A DNA stretch of 64,000 bases from Cepaea nemoralis (GCA_014155875.1 JACEFZ010013530.1:786551-850550), one strand, 5' to 3'; numbered from the stretch's first letter, positions 32,901 to 47,900 are shown. Numbers and translations: made by a program. Notes: a model not told the origin generated them from the sequence alone.

Positions 32901-35900
32901 ATCTGTCCATCTGCTGTTTCTTATCAGTGATGACTTCTCCAGTCAAGGTTTTCAGCGGTGCACTTCTTTTGATCACTGGACCACAGGCTTTCTTTATTCC
33001 TTCATACATGCTTCTTATGTCTCCCTTATCACTTGCGATTTGAATGGACTCACATAACTTGATCCAATAATCATTTGCACACTGCCTGGCAGCCTTTTGC
33101 ACATCCTTCCTAGCTTGCCTTAGCTCACTCAGAGTGTTACGCGTTGGTCTTTCCTTGTTTCTTAAGAGAGCTTTCTTCTTCTTATCAATCAAGGGCTGCA
33201 GAGTCTCGCTGTTGGCCGCAAACCAGTCCTGCCTCTTATGATCCACAGTGCCGTAAACCCCTACGGCAGTTTTATAAAGAGTTTCCTTAATTTGACCCCA
33301 CTTTTCATTTACTGTACAATTTTCTGGTGTATCAGTGAAAGCGTCTTCAAGTTGCTGTTGAAACTGAAAGCACTTTTCAGGATCATGAGTGTTAATAATA
33401 TTAATCCTGGGGCTAGATTTGTGTTTAGCTGTGTAGATTCTCTTTGGTCTCAGTCTAACTCTTGCAACAACCAAAGAATGATCTGTATCACAGTCAGCAC
33501 TGTGGTAACTACGAGTCAATGATATATGGTTCAGATGTTGTCTCCGTGTGATGATGAAGTCCAGCTGGTGCCAATGGCCGGATCTTGGGTGTTTCCATGT
33601 GACCTTATGCATCTCTTTTGTTTTAAAAAAAGAGTTTGTAATACATAGGTCATTACTGGTGCAATGCTCCAGCAGCCTTTGCCCATTTTCATTCATGCGA
33701 CCGATGTTGTATTTTCCAAGGGACACTGGCCATGAACTCGAGTCCTTGCCCACACGAGCATTGAAATCACCGAGCATATAAATGTAGTCAGATTTTGGAA
33801 CTGCCTTGATCACGGAGTCTAACTCCTCATAGAACAAATCCTTCACATCATCAGAGGAATCGAGTGTCGGTGCATATGCAGTAATAATGGTGGCAAACCC
33901 ACAAGAGGTTGCCAAGCGCAGGGATAATAGTCTTTCATTTCCTCCTGCTGGAATTTCAATCATTCCCAGTAGCGAATTCTTCACTGCAAAGCCCACACCG
34001 TGTTGCCTTTTTTCTGCCTGCCCTCTACCCTTCCAGAAAAAGGTGTAGTTGTTTTCCCTGAGTGACCCTTCCTCAGCGAGGCGAGTCTCCTGCAGGCCAG
34101 CAATATCAATGTTAAGACGATTGAGTTCGGCATCAATCACAGCCGTTTTTCTCACATCGTCAATATTGGTCAAGTCAGTGGAAAATCCTGGACACATGGT
34201 TCTCACGTTCCAGGTTGCAAGCCGTAGCTTGAGGTTTCTATTTTTATTTTTGTTTGTACCTGGTGCATTGGTTTTACAGCCTGCGATTCAGATTTTGTCC
34301 TAGCCCCAAGCACCCATTGAAGCAGGCAGGCTGTGGCGGATCAGCACCCAATTGGCTGGGGGCTGCCCAGCTTGAGGCGGGCGGTAGCTGATCAGTGACA
34401 CCTATAGGTGTCTCCCACCGTCAGAGGCAACGCGTGGCGCCCCATGTCTACGCCAACTGACAAGGACTTATAACCCGTAACAGTTGCCTCTCGCTTTGAT
34501 TCCGAGACCAGTTAAGACCAGGGATGGAGTTATTGCCTCTCCATAGCACAAAGCCTGGGCTAAAATATAGAGATCATGTGTTGCCCATGCAGCATGATCC
34601 CTCTCTCGGCCTGCCTAGTTCACTCCAGAGGAAAGGTAACACCCCTACATCTGGAACAAGACAAGCTGCAGAAGCTGCCGGATCAGCAAAGCATTGCTCT
34701 AACTGTCCGCCTGTCGGAGCTTCGATCCTAGACCAGTCGCCAACCAAGGCTTAGGGCCTGGTCAGCCCTGCCATGACAATTTTGTCTTTAGCTTGCATTT
34801 CCTCGCACCAGGGTAAGGCTTGTACCCTCCCAATTGTGCTCTTCCGCCCGAAGCCGTTGGCACAATGTGGGGTGTCGGGTTTGGTAAGCGCCGCCCAACG
34901 TTCGGCGCTAACAGAAACCAGGTAGTACCGTCTACTGTTATACGGTAGCTCAGTCATATCTGACTAAGACCTGACATTTCGTGTCAACATTATATTATTG
35001 TTTATTCCGTAAATGAATGGTGCAACAAACAATGAAAGAGTCTTACCCAAAACCTTGCTGGCACCCTTGGTCGTCCCTGTAGAAACAGAATTTGATGTTT
35101 TTGAAGTTATAGTAGAACTTTTGTTTCTGATCCTTGGATTTGTTGCTTTCATTTTTTTAGATCTGCTGTTACTTCTTGCTTCTTCTTCTTCAGCATCATC
35201 ATCATCATTTTTTGTGCCACAGATAGTGCTTTCATCCTCATCACTGCCATCATCAGGGTTAAAGTCACTTTCATCTGTGGAAAGAATAAATGTAGACTGT
35301 TTTAATGCTTGACCATAGACTGTTTCAATGTCTGGACATAAACTGTTTTAATGTCTGCATATAAACCTACTGTTTACTCAATGCCTGGTAATATAATGTC
35401 TCAACGTCTGGGCATACAATGATAAAGTGTTTGGGTATACACTAAGTGTCTCAATATTTGAGTATACACTAAGTGTCTCAATGTCTGGGTAAACACTAAG
35501 TGTCTCAATGTCTGGGTATACACTAAATGTCTCAATGTCTGGGTATACACTAAGTGTCTCAATGTCTGGGTATACACTAAGTGTCTCAATGTCTGGGTAT
35601 ACACTAAGTGTCTCAATGTCTGGATATACACTAAGTGTCTCAATGTCTGGATATACACTAAGTGTCTCAATGTCTAGGTATACACTAAGTGTCTCAATGT
35701 CTGGATATACACTAAGTGTCTCAATGTCTGGGTATACACTAAGTGTCTCAATGTCTGGATATACACTAAGTGTCTCAATGTCTGGATATACACTAAGTGT
35801 CTCAATGTCTGGGTATACACTAAGTGTCTCAATGTCTGGGTATACACTAAGTGTCTCAATGTCTGGATATACACTAAGTGTCTCAATGTCTGGATATACA

Positions 35901-38900
35901 CTAAGTGTCTCAATGTCTGGATATACAGTAAATGTCTCAATGTCTGGGTATACACTAATTGTCTCAATGTCTATACATCTTCAACTTCCGCTGCAAGTAT
36001 TGGTGGACCCTCACTATTGTTTTGAATATTTACATCCAGTGTCCTATCATATGGGAGTCTATGTGGCGAAGTGGTCAAGCCATCTGAATCGGGCTCCGAA
36101 GGTTGTGGGTTCGATTCCGGGCTGTGTCCTTCGATTCATGAGTGCATTTTTTCGGAGATTCCTGAGGGTTGTCGCTGGAGCTACGGAGTTTGTTCTTTTG
36201 TGCGACGCTTTCCGCGCTGCAGATAGAGACTGAACCATATGGGATAAAAACCTGGTGCAAAGAGCGACTTTCCTATCATCATACAGCTCTTCCAGATATT
36301 CCATCCTTGTATGAATTCTATCATCTTGTCCCATCAATTTGCACCATTCCTCAATTTTAAACAAGCCATAGTATTTTGCAATTTCCTACCTGTTATTGTA
36401 TTTATTTGTTGATACATGGAATGTGAGTCTTTTATACAGTCTGTCCCAGTCTCCATGCACCACTGATTCAGCCAGACTTCCTTAGCCTCTTTGCATTTGC
36501 TTACTATTTCTTTATGTATTCCTTTATATGCTTCTTTATCTTGCTTTTTTTCCTTTATTCATCCATCACCTGCAACATTTCATCTGTCATTCATTTCTTT
36601 TTTGGAATTCTATGTTTAGATGGAATGATTTCTTTTGATGTTTGTTGGATTCTTCTTCTTCTTCTTCGTTCATCCGGATTTTTTTTCCCGGACGTGACTG
36701 CGTTGTGCCTGTTTACAGCAGAGCTGCGTTCTTGCGCCGTTAGGCCGACACATCCGACTTCTGCAGGCATTTGCTGACCGGGTTAACCTTTCCGGGGGTT
36801 TCTTAGGACGTTTGAATCTCACTATTGTGGTGTTATCCCCCATCCTAGCTGGCCCATATAGAACAGCCAAAGACATCCTGGTCAACCCTCAGGGGAAGGC
36901 AGGGGCAGACCATGGGCATTCCCTGCCATCCAAAGAGGCTTCCATACTTGCAGAGCCGACACACAGCGCTCTGGTACTGGGCTCACCCAAGGAATCGTCA
37001 CGTCCTGCACATGGCTGCTTAGCCTCACTTCCGTATATTGGGCCTTCCGTTCACCATAGGCTGTTCCTCCGGAAACCAGAAGAATGCAGTCTGCAGATGA
37101 CATCCACACAGTGAGCTTTCGATTCAGACTTTCCACGTAATGGATTTGCTATCCAAGCAATATTCCATTTCGTGCCACTAGGACACTTTTTCCACCTTTT
37201 ATGAAGCCCACACAGTGAGCTTTTGATTCGGACTTTCCACGTAATGGATTTGCTATCCAAGCAATATTCCATTTCATGCCTCTGGGACGCTTTTGTAACC
37301 GACATGCCTGTGGTATGAAGTGTGGCAGTGTAAATACTTCTTCATGCACCTTTAAATGTCAACCTGAATGTAGTTAAAGTAAGCTGCAGTCAACTTGAGC
37401 TTGTTGATATCTCCATAGAGCTTGTCCTCAAATGAAGCAGGCGTGGGCCAAAATATCTTTCTCTGTTCTGCATATATTGGGCACTCCTGCAGCAAATGTT
37501 TAGCTGTCATTTTACCAGTTCCACAATTACATTCATCGGTATCTCCTATCTTTAGTTTATTGAACAAGTGGTGTTTCAGCCTGTTATGTCCTGTGCGGAG
37601 TCTGAAGATTGCTACTTGTTCTCTTCGGTCGAGTTTGTAATATGCATCATCCTTCTAGTGGCCTGGATGCTCTGATTCCCATTTGGTTCTATAAGTGCTT
37701 TTTATAAACCTTTTTGCCTCATTATAGGTTATGTCTATGTCAGGCTGTGGTAATCGTCCACCCTCTTTTGCCAGTCTGTCAGCCTCTTCATTTCCAGGTA
37801 TACTGCAATGTGATGGGATCCACTGTATTACAACTTTTTTGGATTTCTGGCATAGACCATGGAGTGCTGCTCTTAGGTCAACTAGTTCTGTGCTGTTTTT
37901 GCTCTTCAGTATTGAGACAGCTGACTTAGCATCTGTGAAGATAGCTATTTGCTTCTCTTTATTTTCCTCCATCAAGAGCATTTCTGCTGCAGTTTTCAAA
38001 GCCTCTACCTCCGCTTTGAAGTTACTTGAAAATTTTCCAGTTGCCACTGACTGTGTTTTTTTCACTCCATTTTTAAATTAAGGAGAAATCCTCCTCCTCC
38101 ATTTTTAATTGAATCTTTGGCTGATCCATCTGTATATGCATGGGTCCAATTGCTGCTTGGGTAATGTTCTTTTATGTAGTTTAGCGTTATTTTTCTTCTT
38201 TCAGTTTCATTCTGAATGTTCTTTTTCTCAATACCAGGAATGTTTTCTATCATCTCAGGCAGTTGCTGCTGTCTCCAAGCTGGGAACTTGTGTGCATTGT
38301 AAATGGGTTTGACTGTTGATATGTTTAATATGGGATCTGCCCTAATCTTTCGTTTTGCAGTTTCTACAAAGTTGCTACGCTTCAGTCTTCCCTTTCCAAA
38401 ACCATTAAATCTGTTGTACATAGGGTGGTCTGTCAATCTTCTAAATTTTTCTGCTTGTTGCTGGGCTCTGCTATCTCTTCTATCCTGCATTGGTTGTAAA
38501 CAAGTGATCTTTTCTAATTCATTAATAGGCGTTGTCTTCAGGCTTCCAGTTATGATTCGCATTCCTTGATTTTGGACTCTACTTATTTTGTTAAAGTTTG
38601 ACTTAGCTGCTGTTGCCCAAGCTGCAATGCCATATTCCAGTACTGGCCTCACCCGTCCAGTATATAACTTCTTGAGAACTTTCTCATCTGCTCCCCATGT
38701 TGTACCAGCAAGCTTTTTCATGATTGCCATTCTTTGCCTTGCTCTTGTTCGATTTTTCTCAACCTGTGTCTTCCATGTCAGGCGACGATCAAAGGTGACT
38801 CCTAGATAGTTTGGATTTTCTTCATGGCGCAATATTTTCCCATTCAATACCAGCTTAGGTTGCTGAGTTTTATTTGAGAGGGAGAACACTGTGCATGTTG

Positions 38901-41900
38901 TTTTCTCCTCACTTATCTTCACTAGCCATGATTTTGACCAGTCCTCTAGCGCTAATAAGGCTTGCTGTATTCTGCTGTTAGCTGTACTAATATATTCTTC
39001 AGATGTCCATATGGCTAGGTCATCTGCAAAAGAGGATGTGTGTACTCTGGCTGGAAAATTTTCCGTGATGTCATTTATATATGCTAGGAATAATGTTGGT
39101 GAAAGAACGCCTCCTTGGGGGACACCTTGCTCCAACAGCATCATTTTGCTGGTTTGTCCTTGTACTTTTGTCCTGGCAGTTCTGTTCTCAAGGTAGTGGC
39201 TGATCCATTTATACATTTTCCCACAAACATGCATTTTTTGCAGTTTTACTTTCAGTCCTTCCTTCCATACTTTATCAAATGCTTTTTCTAAATCTATCCA
39301 GGCCGCTAGTGTGTGCTTTTTCTCTTGGAAGGCATCCTCTATTTCCTGAGCTATATAGGTTATTTGATCTTCAGTGGATCTGTACTTTCTGAATCCTGCT
39401 TGGTGTGGTGTTAAGAATTGGTTTTCTTCCAGATGCCATGTTAGCCTGCCATTGATAATGCGTTCCATTAATTTTCCTACACAGCTAAGTAGGCTGATAG
39501 GTCGATAGCCATTTGGTTCTTCCAGGTCTTTTCCTTTCTTTGGGACTGGTATTAGTATAGCTTCCTTCCATGCCTGTGGGACTATTCCTCTCTTCCAGCT
39601 GTAATTTAGGACTGCTAGTAGTTTCTTTTTTGCCTTAGTGCCTAGTCCTATTAGCATTTCATTTGTGATTCCATCCTTTCCTGGTGATTTCTTCTTTTTT
39701 AGGGTATTCATTGCCTGTTCCATTTCTTCCATTGTTAGATTTGCCATCATATATTCTGCTGCTGTCTCTGTATTACTATGATGCTTCTGTTTGTCTTTGA
39801 TTGCTTTCTTCTGTTCGATTGTAATATCAATGTGGTTTGCACTGGCATAGTGTTCCATTAGTGCATTTGCAGCCTTTTTTCCTGTCAACAAGACATCTCC
39901 TTGTTTAATTGTTATCTGTTTGTTTCTAGGTCCTTCATTGTTCATGGCTTTCACTAGCTTCCATAGTTTGTTTCCATCCCTCTCAAAATTCAGGTTTTCT
40001 GTTTTTTCCCTCCAACAATCTCTTGTTGTTTGATTTACTGTTCTTTTATATTTTGCTGAGATGGCTTTGAGAGAGATGTTCGCTTCAGTTGTTTGTTCTC
40101 TCTCTGCTGTCTTCCTGGCATCTTCAACTTTGTCCTCCAAACTTTGTAGTTCTTCAGTCCAGTATGGTTTGTAATTTTTCCTCACTCCTCTTGGAATAGA
40201 CTCGGTGGCCGCCTGTATTATTGCTCTGTTTAGACTTTTCCTTTCCACCATTTGCTTCATGTTGCCATATCGTGTATTTATGTTTTCACAATATTTGTCT
40301 GTTAGTATGGCAAATCTGTCCCAATCTGCTCGTTTGTAATTCCAGCGGGGCAAAGGCTTTTGCTCCTGTGGAACATACTCCATATTCATTACAAGCTTGA
40401 TTGGTCTGTGGTCACTACCTGCTAATTGGTCAAGCACATGGCGATCGATTTTGTGGAGGATTTCTCCTGTGCAGAAAGCTAAGTCTGGAGTAGAAGTGGT
40501 AAACCATCTTCTGGAGTAGAAGCTCGGTGTGTCATCCGCTTTGTTGGGTAGATGGAGATTTGAATCTATTTCCCAGTCCTCCACTTCATCTCCTCTTTTG
40601 TCAGTATCTGGGTATCCCCATCTTTCTGAACGGCTATTAAAGTCTCCGACAATAATGCAGTTTGTGTCAGTTATGTTCATGTTTGAGAGTGTAAGGTCCT
40701 TATCCGCTGGGCTATACAGATTGTAAATTCTTATTTTCACGTCCTTTATCACTATATCAACACCTATAATTTCCGTTTCGTTGTCAGAGATCACAGATAC
40801 TTCGCTGCAAGGTATTGTATTTTGTGTAAGTATTAGAACTCCTCCTTTGTGTCCTTCGCGGACAAAACGTGTTGCCTGATATCCTCTGACTGAGAATTTG
40901 CAATTGGCGTTGAGGTGTGTCTCTTGGATGCATGCCACATCTATTCTATCTTTATGAAGACGCTTTGCTAGGGAGACTTTCTTGTTATAAACTCCTTCGG
41001 CATTCCACTGTAGTATGTTGAGTGTCCGGGATATTTGGTCAATAGCTCTTAACCTACTCCTCTGTGCCTTGACTCCACAGCACAGGGGAAGGTGACCACC
41101 AGTAGTCATGGGTGGACCCCCTCGAGGCAGGGGGCCCGGCACTATCACCGCCTGATGGGACTTCACGGGATTAGCACCATAACGATTAATTTTGATTTGT
41201 GACATCATGAATTAAGTTACGTTGCACTACTTTGTCAAGCCTGTGGCTCAGTGCATCCGATTTCGACAAGCATTTTTTGGGGGTGCTTTCCCTAGCCTTT
41301 GACTGTCCCCAGTCTACCTACAAGGCAGCAGGTGTGTGTGTCTCTTGGTCTGGTCCCTCTCCCTTGACCTGTCCGACATGGGTGACCCTACCAGTAGCTG
41401 TGCTACCGTCGGCGTAGCTCTTGGGGTCATTGGAACACACAAGCCCCTCTACCTCGTCATGGTGGACACACAGCAGAGGGGGTTTGTTGGATTGATTTCA
41501 GCAAAATGTCCATCTGGACATACACTGTGTTAATATAGGGTGTATTTTTAATTACTGTGCAGTGTTTGAAAATATTGCCGGTCCAAGTTTTGTATTCACC
41601 CTCTGTAAAGTTCATGCAACATAATAGGTAAATACAAAACTTGGACCGGCAATATTCTCAAACACTGCACAGTCAATAAAAATTCTCTGTATATCTGGAC
41701 ATACACTGTTTTAATATCTGGACATACACAGTTTGAATATATGGACATACACTGTTTGAATGTCTGGACATGCACTGTTTGAATATCTGGACATACTATC
41801 TGGGCATAAGCTATTACAATGTCTGGGCATCACTAAGTGTGTTCATATCTGAGAATAAGCTGTTTCATCATTTAAATATAAGCTGTTTCAATGTTCAGGA

Positions 41901-44900
41901 ATAAATTAATATTTCTTCTTCTTCTGTCTTTAAATATGAAAAACAGACATTGTTCAATGTCAGCTGCTGTCATCACCTCCAGGGCTGTCAAACCTTTCCT
42001 GGCTTTGACTGACATTGTCTATGTGATACTTCCATAACAAGCTTCTGTCAAAACTGAGAGCCGAGATATTTCATTGTTCATTCTGTTGATGTCCATACTG
42101 CCCATGAGAGTTCAGAGTGAACCATGTCATTTAACAAGATCACCTGGGACCTTGATTCCTGGTACCCCTCACTGAGTCTGTCTAGTTCATGCTGCACTGT
42201 TGCTGTGATTTCATCTGCTTTTTTTCCTCATTGGTAGATAGGGATTTTGTCTATCTATGACACTGTTTTGCTGAGGTCTAAAGACTGTGCTCTAGTGATT
42301 TCTGTTGTATACATTGTTGGGCAGCCTTTGCGCTTTCTATTCATCCTCTCCTTCACAGATCTCCTGAACAACCATATCACATGTTCCCTGGCCGATGCCT
42401 GCAATTGGTACAGTTTGTGTAGCTAGTAAAGCATATGAAAAACTCTCAATGAGGATGCAGTCAATTTGGCTTCTGTACTTATTATGTGAAATAAAGTATT
42501 ATGAAGTTGCTTCATGTGGTACTTTAGGAAATCACATTTTTAGGAAATTACATTACTGGAGCAGTATTGGAACATTAAAAAAAGTCAAACGAATAATAAA
42601 TATGGAATAGAGTTCACATAATAAGATCAGAAACCATATCCTCACTGACATAAGATTTTGAAGTGCTTTAAGTTACAAAAGCTGTTCCAAATTCAAAATG
42701 CTATAGCTATCACAGATTATTTCAAGGCAAAATACATCTGAAGTTTAAAGTCAAATACAAACCAAGAAACATTAAATTAGATCTCTGTGTGCACTGATAA
42801 ATGAGAATGAGATAAAAGAAACATTCAACACAGACATAACAAATAAAAACAGATTTGATGCATTTTCTGATCTAGAAATTCTGTTTTGAGATGTTGATGA
42901 TCAATGGGGAAATGCTGAAGAACTCGGAGAAGCTACAGACTTAATTGGACACTTGCTCCTAAACAGAAGAGGACAAACCATTGGAAAATGGATGACAGAA
43001 GACATCTTAAAAGTAATGGTAAAAAGAGCCACAAAAATAACTGACAAATAAGAAGGTAGAGGTGTATTTGTACACACACACACAATATGCATTTAGTCTA
43101 CACATAAAACTGTAGCATAAGTTATTTCAGAAGTGTTAGATGTAAGTATGAATGTCATAATCTAAAATGCTCACCACTACTTGTATCTTCTGTGTCCACT
43201 AGTCGAGGTTTTTTACGAGCTTGCCTGTCATGATTCATGCGTGTTGGTCTCTGCTGGGGATTACTACAATCACCATTATCTGACTCTGCAAGTTCAATAC
43301 TTTCATCCACAACCACAGTTCCATGAGCATATCTTGAGTTGGATGTGACTTTCGTGATAGTATTTACTGAGGTTTTCTGAGAATGTGGCTCGGTGCAAAT
43401 ATTCCCAGAACTGGAAACCAGCTGCCCACTGTTGGTAACAGCAACATCTGCTGTGAAGGTCAGTGCTTCTGGGGGCTGGTGTTTACCGCTATCTGCAGAT
43501 GATAATACACAGGGCAAAATGTGAAATAAGAAAAGAAAGGCAGGATGAGGAAGGAAAGAAGACAAATAAAGAGACATGTCTTTGCACCTCAAACCAGTTT
43601 GATGTTTCACCAGCTTCTCTGACAGCTGTTTATTGAAACTGAATTAGGTGTATCAGATACGCTGGAAACCCCATATCTATCATGATGTTCTATCATTTCT
43701 GATCTTGAACATAGTCTAAGGCTTTACTGTGGTCTATGTACTTCATCTAATTCATATTCTTACTTACTTTCAATCCTCTTCATGGTGATCCACAGAATTT
43801 TGCTAGCATGACTTAGTGTGATGTTTTTTTTAATTGTCATGTTCTTTTTTATACAACTATTGATTTAGAAACAAAGCAAAGATTAGAAAAGAAGTGTGTT
43901 CATCAACTTCGAGAAAGTGAAGCTAACAAGAGTTGCCATTACAACAAAATATCTGATTGATTGACTGATTGATTGATTTAGGAACCGACATCACAGCATT
44001 CGGGACATTCCCATAAGCGCACCGTCCCCATCCCCAGCAGCCAGCGAAGAGTTCCAACACTAATAGTTCCAGTAGCAACCTGATTATATCTGACAAAATC
44101 AACAGTCCTGTAATGAGTGTTTAAATATATATCCATTAAAAATGACTGTAAATTTAATGAGTGAAACCCTGCCAAGCCCATACTGAGAAATTATTTGGGA
44201 TTTGGTCTCACATGGGCCCTACATACATTTCAGGAAATAGCAATCAAAACAGTGTGCTTGTGTGAAAATAGCAAACATCCACTATGAAAAAGGACACCAT
44301 AGGCTATTCAAGTGCCCGTCTTCAAATGTGAGACCACAGGAAATAATACATGGTAAACTAGACTGGAAGGCAACAAACTGACAGAACTGTGATTTGGAAA
44401 TCAATTGGGGAATCCCTTGAGGCCACTAAGACAGTCCATAAATAAACACACCTAGTATTGTTTGGTGCTCACAGAAGGAGAAGAAGGAAGTAGAGATTAG
44501 AGGACACACTGGACAACATAAAATTGAAAGCTAGTTACCAACCGGGATTCAAACCTATCACCTCTAAATGACTACAGCACCTCGCTGTAGGAACAAGTGT
44601 ACTTCAATGCATGACCAACTAGACACTCCAAAATAATTGTCTTCATTAGCCAGATCTATCATACAGATGAACCTACAACTATGGAATACAAACAGAATTT
44701 GTATCAAACCATTGAGATAGCACCATAGGTCTCATAATTTTATATTAAACCAGCATAGGTCAAATAACAAACACACCGGATCGTAATGCTGTGTCCAGTA
44801 TATTCACAAACACTTAAAGAAGAGAAATGATTGGTCGGTTCTAATGTTGTACACGTATTACTCAGGAAATCAATTGGAGGTCATCAGAGTCCCTAATCTA

Positions 44901-47900
44901 CAAACTGCATCCTACTGGTTACTAAAGGCTCAGTCCATGACGAATGGGCGCCTTAACCCTTTACAGGGCAGAACGGCCATTTGCGGCCGATGCCTTTAAC
45001 GAGCATTTCGTCCGATATTATTATGCATTGTAAAAACGCGATTTCTCAGCCTTACGATACTTCTGATGGCTACTTTCGCCGATAGCTTGACAACGTGGCC
45101 GCCGTTTGTAAGCGCCGACTATGAATTTGATCGGACTTTTTTTGATAATATTCGGGGTTTTTACGCTTAGTTTTTTAAAACGGATTTCAGCGATTCTTCA
45201 AGTGATAGCCGAGATTTCGCTAGGTTCAATTTAAGTGACATTAAAGGGCACGAAGTTGACTATTAATCGGAACTAGATATTAGTCACAAAGCGTTACTTT
45301 GCATTAGCAGTCTGAGTTGGACTTTAAAGAAAGTGATTATGATTCTGAAAATGTGTTTGTAAATTGCTGTATAGATGATGGAAAATCACAAACAGCATGC
45401 TGTATTTCGTAAATATTTGTGTTCATATATGGATTATCAACAACAATCCCGTGAGTGACATATTCTGCATGCTTTTCCCTTCATTATGTTGTTTATTTAA
45501 CTAAAATCGGTTGACTAACACCTTATTTATGATGATTTCTTCTTCTTCGTTCATCCGGAGTTTTTTTTCGGATGTGATTGCGTTGTGCCTGTTTACAGCA
45601 GAGCTGCGTTCTTGCGCCGTTAGGCCGACACATCCGACTTCTGCGGGCATTTGTTGACCGGGTTAACCTTCCCGGCTATGATGATTTTACTAACGCAACC
45701 CGAAATTTTTCCGAACCTGAAAAAATCTTGCCCGTTCAGGGCTAAAAAACGGACAAGCGTCTGCCCTGTAAAGGGTTAATATATGGATGTGAGGTTAAGC
45801 CAAGTCAAATACATAAAGCCCAGTGTGGATTCAGAAGAAACCAGATAATGAAGACTTTATCTTGACAGTCAGATGTCTGAGTGAAAATCTTCTGATTACG
45901 ATAGTCAGATGCATATTTTCTTCTTAAATCTTAAAAAGGCAATCAACAAGATGCCATGGGACAATTTATTAGACTACTCAGCAGAATATTTCAGCAACCT
46001 TATCTCATGCCATTCAGAGCTTATGTCAAATCTGAATAAATTATCTAAAGCTAAGGTAATTATAATAAAAATAAATTAGTAGTGAAAAGGAAAGGTCATC
46101 AATGAACATCACAGTAAACTGGCAGATACTAGAACAAGTAACAAGTTTCTCTTATCTTGGACAAAAATGCTGTCAACGGCATGAAATCAGTATTAACATC
46201 TAGAGAGATTAATAACTCATTAAAAATAAGAATTGTCAAATGTTACGTATATTCAACTCTACTGTATGGCGCGGAAGCCTGGACATTGAACAAGTAACTA
46301 GAAAGTTGCATAGAAGCCCTGGAGCTGTGGATGTACAGACAAGTAGGTCGTATTTCATGGAAAAAAACACAATCAAATGCAGAGGTCCTAGAAAAACTGG
46401 GAATGAAGAGAGAGTTGATAAAAGAAATAAAGAGAAGACAGGTGAAATATTTTGGCCACGTTAAAAGACATGATACTCTTATAAAAACCATACTGGAAGG
46501 CAAGGTTGAGGGCAAGCGAGCAAGAGGTAGACAACGATATAAGTGGGAGGATAACATCAAGAGATGAACGAACATCAGCCTGACAGAATGTACAGTCAAG
46601 GCGAGAGACAGTGTTGGAGATCCATTGCAGCCAACCTTCATTGCGGAGACGGCACCTGATTGATTGATTGAAGGTAATTAATGATTTCATGTATTTATAT
46701 TTCTGCATGCCACCATGAAAGGGTGTCAAGAATCTTATCTCGCTGTTTTTATCTTTTCCACTTGTCACAATATGTTGCAGCTTTTCTCTTCTTTTCTTGT
46801 TGCACACGCTCAGTTTAAACTTTAGCAGAGTCTACACACAGGTTACTACTGCTAGCAGGTGCTACTACTTGTGAGTGCACTGGACCGATAGCAGCCTAGG
46901 GTTACCTATCTTCTTTACCAGTGTCCCACCGCCATCAGGTGAACACTCCTGCGACTTCAGAAGTACTTGTAATTTACGCCTCCAAGTCAAGGTTAGGAGG
47001 TCAACATATAAGTACAATGGACCAGCGTGTGCAACAAACCCACTAGGCGCCACAGGGCAGAAGAAGTTCAGCTCATCAAACCTCTCAGCCACACCGACCT
47101 CCTCTCTTCTCATGAGACCCAAACAATCTAGACCAATACTGTTAAAACACACCTATTGAATATTACCTGAACCATGGTTCACCACATCCTGGCTTTGTCC
47201 TGTCTCAACCAGTGACAGCTCAAGTGCTTCTTGTAACTCACGCTCATATATTTTTTCTGATAAAGGAGCTCGCTTGCTGGGGGAGAAAAAGTACAATTCA
47301 ATTAAATTCAAAGATATCTACATCACACACCAAAATTCAAGAAGTTGAGAAATCAGCACAACTGTTTAAAACTGAATGCTTTCAACTATGCTTACACAGC
47401 AAGAACAGCAGCAGACACAGACAGGCTGAATTTGACAAATAATGAAAGACATGTCAGATTCTTCAGCATGAAGACAGATGTGAAGTTGTTCGAACATGTC
47501 ACTCAACCACAAATCTAGCTGTATGACCACCCATATACTTTTGGATTGGAAAATTAATGGTTTCCCTTGCCTATCACATCCACATTGTTGAGTTTATTTT
47601 CTATAATTATGGTAAGGTGATTTATATTTCAGGCATTGTGTTGCCTTGGATGCCAGCACGCTCTTCGCTGGTCTTATGGAATCTCTTGCAAGAGTTGTGC
47701 CACCCCTGGAAAAATATGCAATGACATTTTTATGAGTTGGAGTTAGGAGATAATCCCTATTTCAATCGATACATTTTATCGGTTACGTTATAAATTTTTG
47801 TTTTTTGCAAAACATATCTCTACATGTCTTCGTTTTGCATTTTGTATAATCTTTTCAAAAAATAAAAATGTATGTATTTAATAATTATACATTATATAAT

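Larger units (their letters stand above)
36652..41482 (-). mobile_element. I-group LINE copy B, full length but inactive
   Basis: It is bounded by an 11-bp target duplication TTTGTTGGATT (36641-36651 and 41483-41493), giving about 4.83 kb. The 5' leader is at the right, with a single leader unit. The 3' end at the left is the terminal module plus (GAA)n. There is one ORF only, and no ORF1 fits in the 274-bp leader. Confidence 0.94.

Noticed and set aside
36051..36130. Functional tRNA gene
   Set aside because: A and B boxes are present but the cloverleaf is imperfect, and the sequence continues into a SINE body with a target duplication.
35508..36233. 241-codon frame of MSGYTLSVS repeats as a repetitive protein gene
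   Set aside because: It is the 27-bp minisatellite read in frame; it has no start context or conserved flank, and the reverse strand is equally open.
43155..43610. Single-exon 151-residue gene
   Set aside because: The part beyond 43492 is intron: an AG acceptor and a change in composition fall there, and only 43175-43492 joins in frame with the other RAD51AP1 exons.
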